From assembly GCA_041396685.1 (NCBI GenBank), contig JAWKYD010000005.1, positions 124,001 to 188,000 on the forward strand: a stretch of DNA of 64,000 nt. Reading direction: 5' to 3'. Each line of letters begins with the position of its first letter. Positions within the stretch are counted from its first letter, which is position 1. Shown piece after piece: positions 54,201-61,605 of this stretch. The position numbers and the translations under genes were made by a program. Source of the stretch: JAUIAI01 sp041396685 (lineage in GTDB: Bacteria > Pseudomonadota > Gammaproteobacteria > Burkholderiales > Burkholderiaceae_E). The notes below the pieces were generated by a model. That model was not told the DNA's origin. It was given only the letters and a program-made list of their open reading frames with translations, and did no database searches.

Positions 54201-54924
54201 CGAAGTCGTCGGGAATGCGCACGTCGACCCGATCAGGGTCGATGACCACCGACGAAGACGCCTCGACGATCTCGGTGACGGTCTTCATGGCCACCCACAG
54301 CCCCGAATAGCGCGACATCGCCCAGGCGTGGATACCAAGGTCCAGATAGTCTTGCACCGAGGCCGGATAGAACACCGGCAGGCCGCAGGCTTTGAACACG
54401 TGATCGGACTGATGCGGCAGTGTCGAACTCTTGGCGCCGTGATCGTCGCCGGCCAGCACCAGCGCACCACCGAACTTCGACGAGCCGGCGGCGTTGGCGT
54501 GTTTGAACACGTCACCGCAGCGATCGACACCCGGGCCCTTGCCGTACCACATCGAGAACACGCCCTGCACGCGCGCATTCGGATCGAGGACGACCTGCTG
54601 CGTACCCCAGACCGAGGTTGCCGCCAGATCCTCGTTCAGGCCCGGCCGGAACACGATCTGATTGGCGGCCAGATGCTCGCGGGCCTTCCAGAGCGCCTGA
54701 TCGACGCCCCCGAGCGGCGAGCCCCGATAACCCGACACGAAACCAGCGGTGTTCAGCCCCGCGGCGGCGTCGCGTGCGCGCTGCAACATCGGCAGCCGCA
54801 CCAGCGCCTGGGTGCCCGACATGAACGCGCGGCCGCGCTCCAGTCGGTATTTGTCGTCCAGGGAGACGGTTTCGAGGGCTTCGCGCAGGGCGCGCGAAAG
54901 CGTGGGGTCTAGCGGGGCATTCAT
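51274..54924 (-). CDS. Indolepyruvate ferredoxin oxidoreductase, fused form
   Basis: The ATG at 54924 gives 1216 residues. Order: a pyrimidine-binding alpha domain (FVSGYRGSPLGGVDQALW, VFSMWYGKGPGVDRCGD), the TPP-binding region (GIGCHYMSIWMPER, LGDGTYFHSGLLAIRA, NDAVAMTGGQP), a 4Fe-4S segment (VCEGCGDCSVQSSCVAVEP, NKDYSCLKGFCPS), a gamma domain (ILVTGVGGTGVVTVGQLLG), and a C-terminal DUF6537-like part. It decarboxylates aryl 2-oxoacids to aryl-acyl-CoA and reduces ferredoxin. This single-chain form is common in proteobacteria. An aryl-acetyl-CoA product would suit the PaaZ route nearby, but linkage is inferred. Confidence 0.92.
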   Translation of the reverse strand: MNAPLDPTLSRALREALETVSLDDKYRLERGRAFMSGTQALVRLPMLQRARDAAAGLNTAGFVSGYRGSPLGGVDQALWKAREHLAANQIVFRPGLNEDLAATSVWGTQQVVLDPNARVQGVFSMWYGKGPGVDRCGDVFKHANAAGSSKFGGALVLAGDDHGAKSSTLPHQSDHVFKACGLPVFYPASVQDYLDLGIHAWAMSRYSGLWVAMKTVTEIVEASSSVVIDPDRVDVRIPDDFELPPDGLNIRWPDTPLAQESRLLDYKWYAALAYVRANGLNRTVIDSPQAWFGIITGGKAYLDTREALDELGLDDDACRRIGIRVFKCDVVWPLEAQTVSAFARGLGEILVVEEKRQILEYALKEELYNWPDAERPNIFGKFDEKDGRGGEWAMPMGQWLLPAHAELSPAMIARAIAARLLNPGRFGSRFELDADTRSRIQTRLSILQAKERALAEPHATVDRVPTFCAGCPHNTSTHVPEGSRAVAGIGCHYMSIWMPERHTSTFTQMGGEGVPWIGQAPFTDTRHIFANLGDGTYFHSGLLAIRASIAAGVNITYKVLYNDAVAMTGGQPIDGTLTVPMIVAQVRAEGAREVVVVTDEPRKYGRGGIEVDVPVHHRDQLDAVQRRLREVEGVTVLVYDQTCATEKRRRRKRIVDGKPGYPDPAVRVVINELVCEGCGDCSVQSSCVAVEPVETEFGRKRRINQSVCNKDYSCLKGFCPSFVTVEGGQLRKPAVAVVDDAGWPELPEPEQLPIEASGNASYGILVTGVGGTGVVTVGQLLGMAAHLEGLGISVLDMAGLAQKGGAVFSHVQIAREQGHLHATRIATGEADLVLGTDLVVSAGNEALSKMRPKVTRVVGNGDVAPTSAFLRDPDWELPKTDLMRNIVDAAGDRDLEFRDFTRLSMSLLGDAIYTNPMMIGFAWQLGWIPLHRHAIERAIELNGVQVESNLSAFLWGRRLAHDSDAVHRKAMPAQVIEFRRPGGEVRTETDLAQFVRRREQFLGEYQNAAYGREYADFVERVRKVEVERLGALAASPRLAHAVARGLFKLMAAKDEYEVARLHAATDWRARIDEQFEGDYRLRFHLAPSWLARPDQRTGRPAKRAFGQWLLPLMGGLARFKFLRGTWADPFARTEERRLERDLLARYRSMIDEILTRLTADNVDVAVDLAESVLAIRGYGPVKEAAAAKVRTQQAGLLARLRGEAPMQTISVVRPGA

Positions 54925-55290
54925 AGTCAGTCCTTCACGCGAAGATCGTGTCTTACGGATGAAACTCGACGCGGTCCGGCGCTCGTGACGCTGCCGCGCT
55001 GCCATGAACGGGCCCGGCCGGGGTTGCGGCGGACTCGTCCACGATCAGAATAGCGTAAGCGGTTCCGGCGTGCGAACAAGCCGTTGAATTCAACCAACCG
55101 ACCGGCGTGCGCGTGGTCCGTCCCGATGGCGTCGACGGTGCAGAGCGCGATCGACCTGGCACCGCCGGGTGGGATATCGATTGCGCCATGCTGCGATGCA
55201 ATATCCCGTACCGGCAGGCCGCGGGGCCCTCGCCCCGTGAATCATCGATAATCCTTCCAATACAAACGATCTGAGCCGGGCAACGACATC
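54925..55290. other. 366-bp divergent spacer between the oxidoreductase and pyrF
   Basis: No credible gene. It contains an inverted repeat at 55171-55207 (separate entry) and, nearer pyrF, the -10-like word GATAAT at 55247-55252 without a convincing -35 box. Confidence 0.45.
55171..55207. promoter_or_regulatory. Inverted repeat GGGATAT...ATATCCC
   Basis: GGGATAT (55171-55177) pairs with ATATCCC (55201-55207), and TTGC (55181-55184) with GCA(A) inside it. It may be a regulator site or an RNA hairpin in the pyrF leader. The function is unknown. Confidence 0.35.
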
Positions 55291-56148
55291 GTGAGCTTTC
55301 TGACCAACCTGAACCAGCGCTGGCAGTCGGCCGATTCCATGCTCTGCGTCGGTCTGGATCCCGATCCGGAGCGGCTGCCCCAGGGCCTGCGCGGCGCAGC
55401 CGACGCCATCTTCCTGTTCTGTCGCGAGATCGTCGATGCCACGGCGGACCTGGTCTGCGCGTTCAAACCGCAGATCGCCTACTTCGCCGCGATCGGCGCG
55501 GAACGACAGCTCGACGACCTGATCGCCCATATCCATGACCGACATCCGGGCATTCCGGTGATCCTGGACGCCAAGCGGGGCGACATCGGTACCACGGCCA
55601 GGCGCTATGCCCAGGAAGCCTTCGAGCGCTACCGGGCCGATGCGGTCACCGTCAATCCGTACATGGGCACCGACTCGCTGACCCCCTGGCTCGAATGGAC
55701 GGACCGGGGGGTCTTCCTCCTGTGCCGCACCTCGAACCCGGGCGGCGACGACCTGCAGGCTCAGCGGATGTCGGGCGGCGCGGATGCCGCCGCTGCGCCC
55801 CTGTACGCGCGGGTGGCCGAGCTCGCCCAGACACGCTGGAATCCGCACGGTGAGACCGGTCTGGTGGTCGGCGCCACCTATCCCGACGAACTCGCCGTCG
55901 TGCGCCGCATCTGTCCGACCATGCCGCTGTTGGTGCCCGGCATCGGCGCCCAGGGGGGTGACATTGCCGCCACGGTTGCGGCGGGCTGCCGTGCCGACGG
56001 TGCCGGGCTGCTGATCAACTCGTCACGGGCGATTCTCTATGCCGACGCCGGCTCGCGCTTTGCCGAGGCGGCGCGGGCAGCGGCCCTGGCCACCCGCGAC
56101 GCGATCCGCGCCGCACGTGACGATTTGGACATCGCGCAGCCATCGTGA
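55291..56148 (+). CDS. pyrF: Orotidine 5'-phosphate decarboxylase, subfamily 2
   Basis: GTG start; 285 residues, the longer size of subfamily 2. The catalytic motif is VILDAKRGDIGTTARRYAQ, with the N-terminal MLCVGLDPDPERLP and CAFKPQIAYFAAIG, and a C-terminal phosphate-binding segment VPGIGAQGGDIAATV. It makes UMP from OMP, the last step of pyrimidine synthesis. A two-component system follows 80 bp downstream, apparently by chance of location. Confidence 0.96.
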   Translation: MSFLTNLNQRWQSADSMLCVGLDPDPERLPQGLRGAADAIFLFCREIVDATADLVCAFKPQIAYFAAIGAERQLDDLIAHIHDRHPGIPVILDAKRGDIGTTARRYAQEAFERYRADAVTVNPYMGTDSLTPWLEWTDRGVFLLCRTSNPGGDDLQAQRMSGGADAAAAPLYARVAELAQTRWNPHGETGLVVGATYPDELAVVRRICPTMPLLVPGIGAQGGDIAATVAAGCRADGAGLLINSSRAILYADAGSRFAEAARAAALATRDAIRAARDDLDIAQPS

Positions 56149-56228
56149 CACCATGGCGTCGGACGCCGACCACTGAACGAGAGACAAGTGTCATCGCAAA
56201 AGCCGCCGCCCGGGGCAGCCGGTTCGCC

Positions 56229-56909
56229 ATGCGCATCCTGATCGCCGAAGACGATGCGGTGCTGGTCGACGGCCTGTCGCGCTCCTTGCGCGCCTCTGGC
56301 TATGCCGTCGATTGCGTCAATTCGGGGCGCGACGCCGATCTTGCGCTGAGCACGCAGTCCTTCGACCTGCTCATCCTCGATCTCGGACTGCCGCACATGA
56401 GCGGCCTGGAAGTCCTGCGTCGCCTGCGGGCGCGCGAGAACGCCCTGCCGGTGATGATCCTGACCGCCGCCGACTCGGTCGAGCAACGCGTGCGCGGGTT
56501 GGACCTCGGCGCCGACGACTACCTCGCCAAGCCCTTCGCGCTGTCGGAGCTCGAAGCCCGCGTGCGCGCCCTGGTCCGGCGCAGCATGGGCAGCGGCAGC
56601 TCGTTGATCCGCTGCGGCAATCTGGTCTATGACCAGGTCGGGCGCTCGGCCACGCTCAACGAGCACCCGGTCGAGCTGTCGGCGCGCGAGCTCGGCCTGC
56701 TCGAGATCCTGCTGCAACGCATGGGCCGCCTGGTCAGCAAGGACCAGATCGTCGAGCACCTGTGCGAATGGGGCGAGGAGATCAGCGCCAACGCGATCGA
56801 GGTCTACATGCACCGACTGCGCAAGAAACTCGACGGCGGCGAGGTGCGCATCGCCACCGTGCGCGGCCTCGGCTACTGCCTCGAGCGTCCACCAGAGCAG
56901 GCCTCCTGA
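56229..56909 (+). CDS. OmpR-family response regulator
   Basis: The ATG at 56229 gives 226 residues. The receiver domain has RILIAEDDAVLVDGLSRSL, the phosphorylated Asp51 in LLILDLGLPHMSG, Thr in MILTAADS and Lys in DDYLAKPFALSELEAR. The C-terminal winged helix ends IEVYMHRLRKKLDGGEVRI, then RGLGYCLE. It resembles QseB/TctD regulators. It is paired with the sensor kinase 47 bp on. Confidence 0.95.
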   Translation: MRILIAEDDAVLVDGLSRSLRASGYAVDCVNSGRDADLALSTQSFDLLILDLGLPHMSGLEVLRRLRARENALPVMILTAADSVEQRVRGLDLGADDYLAKPFALSELEARVRALVRRSMGSGSSLIRCGNLVYDQVGRSATLNEHPVELSARELGLLEILLQRMGRLVSKDQIVEHLCEWGEEISANAIEVYMHRLRKKLDGGEVRIATVRGLGYCLERPPEQAS

Positions 56910-56956
56910 GCGCTTCGTTTCCGCATTCCGACCCGGCCCGCGAGATCCCGCCCGGC

Positions 56957-58525
56957 ATGAACGGCTCCTCACGCCTGAGCGGCGCCCTCGCCGACCTGCT
57001 CGCCACCGACGAAGGCGAAAGTCCGTTCAGCCGCGAAACCGACGCCGACGCGATCGATGCCACGCCGGTCGCCGAGCGTACAGGCCAGTCGCTGTTCGGT
57101 GAGGTGCTCGATTTCATGCTCGCGCCGCTGCTGCTGCTGTGGCCGATCTCGATCATCGTCACGCTGTTCATCGCCCGGTCGCTGGCCGACGCCCCCTACG
57201 ACCAGTCCTTGCGCGAACGGGCGATCCTGCTCGGCCAGCAGGTACAGTTCGTCGCCGATGCCAGGAACGGCCGCTACTCGGCGCACGTTCCCAGCGCGAC
57301 CCGCGGTCTGATCGCGCGCGAATCACGCAATCTGCTCTACCAGGTGCGCGACGGCGGCGGCCAGTCGATCTTCGCCAACGCCAATCTGCCCGAACCGGCG
57401 CCCTACGACCTGCCCGAGCGCGGCACGGTGCGATTTCGAACCATCACCTTCGATGAAACCGACCTGCGCGTCGCTTACACCGCGGTAGCGCCGCGCACCG
57501 ACGTCTTCACCGGCCGGCCGGCGCTGGTGCAGGTCGCCGAGCACTTCGAGCAGCGTCGCGAGCTGGCCAGCCGCATCATCCGGGGCGTGATCTTCCCGCA
57601 GTTCGTGATCCTGCCGCTGGCCGCGGCCCTGGTCTGGTTCGGCCTCGCCAGGGGACTGCAGCCCTTGCGCGGCCTGAGCGACCGCATCCGCGGCCGCCGC
57701 CCCGACGATCTGAGCCCTATCGACGCGAGTCGCGCGCCGCAGGAGATCCAGCCCTTGCTACAGGCGTTCAACCATCTGCTCGACCGGCTCGGCAGCACGA
57801 TGCAGGCGCAGCGCCGCTTCATCGCCGATGCTGCCCACCAGATCAAGACACCGCTGGCGGGCATCCACATGCAGGCCGAGCTCGCGCTGCGCGGCGGCGA
57901 CGACGATCGCCGGCGCAGTCTCGAGCAGCTGGCGCGCAGTTCTGCACGCGCCTCGCACCTGGTCAACCAGTTGCTGGCGCTGGCGCGGGCGGAGAACAGC
58001 GGCATCGTGCCGTTTCAGAACGTGGACCTCAAGAACCTGGCGCGCGAGTGCCTGACCGAGCTGGCCCCGCTGGCGATCGAGGCCGGCCTCGATCTTGGCT
58101 TCGAACCCGTCGATGCGCCGGTACGGGTACACGGCAACCCTCTGTTGCTCGGCGAGTTGATCAACAACCTGGTTTCGAACGCGATCCGCTACACCCCGTC
58201 GGGCGGCCGCGTCACGGTTCGCCTGCGGGTCGCGATGGCCCGAGTCGATCTCGAGATCGAAGACAACGGGCCAGGCATTCCCCGGGCCGAACGCGAGATC
58301 GTGTTCGAACGCTTCTACCGGCTGCGCGATCGCCTGGCCAGCAACGAGGGCGAAGCGCGCGGCAGCGGCCTGGGCCTGTCCATCGTGCGCGAGATCGCCG
58401 GCCTGCATCATGCGCGCGTCCGGATCGACGACGGCGCCGCGTGGCCCGCCGAACGGGGCGATGGCCACGGCACGCTCGTGCTCGTGCGCTTCGACGAACT
58501 ACGCGAGCAACTGGGTGTGTTTTGA
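56957..58525 (+). CDS. Sensor histidine kinase, TctE/QseC-like
   Basis: The ATG at 56957 gives 522 residues. A cytoplasmic N-tail of about 50 residues precedes TM1 (about 54-74, MLAPLLLLWPISIIVTLFI). A periplasmic 2CSK_N-like domain follows, then TM2 (about 212-232). His294 lies in FIADAAHQIKTPLAGIHMQ; the ATPase boxes are LVSNAIRYTPSGG, IEDNGPGIPRAE and GSGLGLSIVREIAG. The His context is complete. The 2CSK_N type often senses carboxylates or signals for two-component quorum or tricarboxylate systems; the ligand is unknown here. Confidence 0.93.
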   Translation: MNGSSRLSGALADLLATDEGESPFSRETDADAIDATPVAERTGQSLFGEVLDFMLAPLLLLWPISIIVTLFIARSLADAPYDQSLRERAILLGQQVQFVADARNGRYSAHVPSATRGLIARESRNLLYQVRDGGGQSIFANANLPEPAPYDLPERGTVRFRTITFDETDLRVAYTAVAPRTDVFTGRPALVQVAEHFEQRRELASRIIRGVIFPQFVILPLAAALVWFGLARGLQPLRGLSDRIRGRRPDDLSPIDASRAPQEIQPLLQAFNHLLDRLGSTMQAQRRFIADAAHQIKTPLAGIHMQAELALRGGDDDRRRSLEQLARSSARASHLVNQLLALARAENSGIVPFQNVDLKNLARECLTELAPLAIEAGLDLGFEPVDAPVRVHGNPLLLGELINNLVSNAIRYTPSGGRVTVRLRVAMARVDLEIEDNGPGIPRAEREIVFERFYRLRDRLASNEGEARGSGLGLSIVREIAGLHHARVRIDDGAAWPAERGDGHGTLVLVRFDELREQLGVF

Positions 58526-58560
58526 CAGCGACACGCGTCGCGGCTAACATTGCCGGCGCT

Positions 58561-58637
<77 letters not shown>

Positions 58638-58778
58638 CTTCTTCCCATAGCGCGACGGCTGGCGCGCTTATCGCGATCCACCCCTCTACGTCCGGCGGCG
58701 GTATCCGGCTCGGTCGGTTGGTGGCGCGGGCCGTCTGAACGGGCGCAGGCCTTGCCCCGCCCCCGGCCCGGTGTGATC

Positions 58779-60116
58779 ATGGCTCGCAAGCTCTACATCA
58801 AGACCTTCGGCTGTCAAATGAACGAGTACGACTCGGGCAAGATGGCCGATCTGCTCGCCGAGGTCGAAAGCATCGAGCCGGCGGCCACGCCCGAAGAAGC
58901 CGACATCGTGCTGTTCAACACCTGCTCGGTGCGTGAAAAGGCGCAGGAGAAGGTGTTTTCCGATCTTGGCCGGCTCAAGCACCTCAAGCGCGATCGACCC
59001 GACATGATCATCGGCGTCGGCGGATGCGTGGCCAGCCAGGAGGGCGAGGCCATCGTCGGCCGGGCGCCGTTCGTCGACCTGGTGTTCGGTCCGCAGACGC
59101 TGCACCGCCTGCCGGCGATGATCGCGGCGCGGCGTGCCGGCGCAGCGCCGCAGGTCGACATCCGCTTTCCCGAGATCGAAAAATTCGATGCCCTGCCGGC
59201 CGCGCGCAGCGACGGTCCCAGCGCGTTCGTGTCGATCATGGAAGGTTGCAGCAAGTACTGCAGTTTCTGCGTCGTGCCCTATACGCGCGGCGAAGAGGTT
59301 TCGCGGCCGCTTGATTCGGTGCTGACGGAGGTCGCCGAACTGAGCTCCCAGGGCGTTCGGGAAATCACCTTGCTCGGCCAGAACGTCAATGCCTATCTCG
59401 GCCCCTACGAAGCCGGTGACGCCGACGACCAGGCGGTCGATTTCGCGGCGCTGCTCGAGATGGTCGCGCAGGTGCCCGGTGTCGAGCGCATCCGTTACAC
59501 GACCTCGCATCCGCGCGAATTCTCCGAGCGCCTGATCAACTGTCACGCCACGCTCGACAAGCTGGTCGCCCATGTGCACCTGCCCGTGCAGTCGGGCTCG
59601 GACCGCATCCTGTCGGCCATGAAGCGCGGCTATACCGCGCTCGAATACAAGTCGATCGTGCGTCGACTGCGCAATGCCTGTCCGGGTATCTGCATCTCGT
59701 CCGATTTCATCGTCGGCTTCCCGGGCGAAACCGAGGCCGATTTCACGCAGACCCTGGCCTTGGTCGATGCGGTCGGTTTCGACAACTCGTTCAGTTTCGT
59801 TTACAGCGAACGCCCCGGCACGCCGGCCGCCGGCCTGGCCGACGACACGCCGCGCGAGCACAAGCTCGAACGCCTGCAACGTCTGCAGGCACTGCTGACC
59901 GAACACGCGTCACGCATCGGCCAGGCCATGGTCGGCACGCGCCAGCGCATCCTCGTCGAGGGTCCGTCGCGGCGCAACCCCGAGCAACTCATGGGCCGCA
60001 CCGAGAACAATCGGATCGTCAATTTCGTGGGTCAGGCACAATCGATCGGCACCATGATCGAGCTGAACATCACCGAAGCCCTGCCACACTCGTTGAGGGG
60101 TGATCCGATCTCATGA
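58779..60116 (+). CDS. miaB: tRNA-2-methylthio-N6-dimethylallyladenosine synthase
   Basis: The start is ATG at 58779 (MARKLYIKTFGCQMNEYDS). At 445 residues it is of normal length. The UPF0004 cysteines are Cys12, Cys49 and Cys83, which hold the auxiliary cluster. The radical-SAM motif CSKYCSFC has Cys157, Cys161 and Cys164. The TRAM domain closes the protein (MVGTRQRILVEGPSRRNPEQ). It adds the methylthio group to i6A37 of tRNAs reading UNN codons. The stop overlaps the next gene by 4 bp. Confidence 0.97.
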   Translation: MARKLYIKTFGCQMNEYDSGKMADLLAEVESIEPAATPEEADIVLFNTCSVREKAQEKVFSDLGRLKHLKRDRPDMIIGVGGCVASQEGEAIVGRAPFVDLVFGPQTLHRLPAMIAARRAGAAPQVDIRFPEIEKFDALPAARSDGPSAFVSIMEGCSKYCSFCVVPYTRGEEVSRPLDSVLTEVAELSSQGVREITLLGQNVNAYLGPYEAGDADDQAVDFAALLEMVAQVPGVERIRYTTSHPREFSERLINCHATLDKLVAHVHLPVQSGSDRILSAMKRGYTALEYKSIVRRLRNACPGICISSDFIVGFPGETEADFTQTLALVDAVGFDNSFSFVYSERPGTPAAGLADDTPREHKLERLQRLQALLTEHASRIGQAMVGTRQRILVEGPSRRNPEQLMGRTENNRIVNFVGQAQSIGTMIELNITEALPHSLRGDPIS

Positions 60117-61576
60117 CGACGCAGGAGGCTCGGGCGGCCCTCCCCCGCGCGTTTCGCCGCGGAGCGGGCCGCCTGTTCCTGCTCGCGGCGGTGTTCCTCT
60201 GGCAGCCGGCCCAGGCCGGCCCCTTGCAGGCAAACGGCCAGTTGGTCGCGGCTGAGGACGGCTGGCTGCTCAATGCGCAACTGACGGGTGGCGCGCGACG
60301 GGCGCGCGGCGGATACGAGACACCGCTGGCCAGGTTGTTGCGCGAAGCGCGTGCCTCGATCGACGAGCGCCGCTTCGAAGCGGCCTTCGAGCACCTTTCC
60401 GAGGTCGACGACCTCTACGCCGGCGACACCGAGTTCGACTATCTCTATGCGGTGTCGGCCATCGAGGTCGGCCATCCCGATCTGGCGGTGCTGGCGCTCG
60501 AGCGGGTGCTGATCCACGATCCCGGACATCTGCTGGCGCGCGCCGAGCTCGCACGCGCGTTGCTCCTGGTTCGCGAACAGGAAAACGCCCGGCGCGAGTT
60601 CGAATTGCTCACCGAGCAGGAGATCCCCGCCGATGCCCGCGCCGTCATCGCGCGCACGCTCGACACACTCAGCCGCGCGCCCAATCAGCCGGGCCACGTG
60701 GTGCGCAGCTGGCTGCAGTTCGAGTTCGGTTACGACACCAACGTGAATGTCGCCAGCAATGCCGAAAGCTGGCCCTTGGCGGACGGCACGCGGGTGGTGC
60801 CACTACGGGTCAGCCAGCCCCGAAAAAGCCCCGTACTCGGGGTTGGTGGCGGTCTCGAACTGATCGTTCCGATCAACGGTCGCGTGCAGTGGCTGACCGG
60901 CCTCAAGGCCATGGTTCACAGCTATGCATCCGCGCATACACTGGATCAGGAACAGGTCGATCTTTCGACCGGTCTCGCCTATCGATACCAGTGCCATCAA
61001 TTCAAGATGCTCGGCCAGCTCCAGATCCTGAACGTCGACACCGACCCGTTTCGCTGGGCCACCGGCGTGGTCGGCCAGTGGCAGTGCGATCTGGGCTCGC
61101 GGCGTCAGATCGGCGGCTTCGCGCAGCGCTTCGAGCTCGATTTCCCGGATCAGAGCGTGCGCAATGCCGCCCGTCAGTCGATCGGGTTCTCGTACGCGCA
61201 GTTGGTGCCGATGATCAATGACGGCATCTTCCTGAGCACCGTGCACACCGGTCGGGAGTCATCGAAGGCGGGCCTGCCAAACCTCAGCTTCGATTTCACC
61301 GGTCTCAGGCTGCAACTGATCGCCGACCTGAGCAGTCGCTGGCGTGGATTGCTCGGACTCGAATGGGAAGAGCGCCGCTTCGATGGCGCCGAGCCCCTGT
61401 TCGGGGTGATCCGTTCGGACACGCAGACGGAATTGAAGCTGGGCCTGGAAAGCGAGCTCGATGCGCACTGGACCCTGCAACCGCAGATCGTTCTGACCCG
61501 CAATCGCTCGTCGCTTTCGCCGAGCGATTACAGGCGCGCCCAGGCGCAACTCGTCGCTCGCTATCGGTTTCAGTAG
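60113..61576 (+). CDS. DUF560 (Slam/type XI secretion) outer-membrane protein
   Basis: The ATG at 60113 overlaps the miaB stop (ATGA). The 487-residue protein has a signal peptide (LFLLAAVFLWQPAQA). An N-terminal periplasmic TPR region covers about 65-190 (RRFEAAFEHLSEVDD, LAVLALERVLIHDPGHLLARAELARALLLV). A C-terminal barrel of about 14 strands follows (WLQFEFGYDTNVNVASN, FDFTGLRLQLIAD, ending VARYRFQ). The QFEFGYDTNVN opening is the DUF560 hallmark. These proteins export neighbouring surface lipoproteins or soluble binding proteins across the outer membrane. The downstream gene is the likely cargo. Confidence 0.8.
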   Translation: MTTQEARAALPRAFRRGAGRLFLLAAVFLWQPAQAGPLQANGQLVAAEDGWLLNAQLTGGARRARGGYETPLARLLREARASIDERRFEAAFEHLSEVDDLYAGDTEFDYLYAVSAIEVGHPDLAVLALERVLIHDPGHLLARAELARALLLVREQENARREFELLTEQEIPADARAVIARTLDTLSRAPNQPGHVVRSWLQFEFGYDTNVNVASNAESWPLADGTRVVPLRVSQPRKSPVLGVGGGLELIVPINGRVQWLTGLKAMVHSYASAHTLDQEQVDLSTGLAYRYQCHQFKMLGQLQILNVDTDPFRWATGVVGQWQCDLGSRRQIGGFAQRFELDFPDQSVRNAARQSIGFSYAQLVPMINDGIFLSTVHTGRESSKAGLPNLSFDFTGLRLQLIADLSSRWRGLLGLEWEERRFDGAEPLFGVIRSDTQTELKLGLESELDAHWTLQPQIVLTRNRSSLSPSDYRRAQAQLVARYRFQ

Positions 61577-61605
61577 CGGGCCTGCGCCCGCACTGCGCGC
61601 CGGCG

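Noticed and set aside
53074..54912. 612-codon plus-strand open frame opposite the indolepyruvate oxidoreductase
   Set aside because: No recognisable domain; the minus-strand protein is fully conserved across the same bases.
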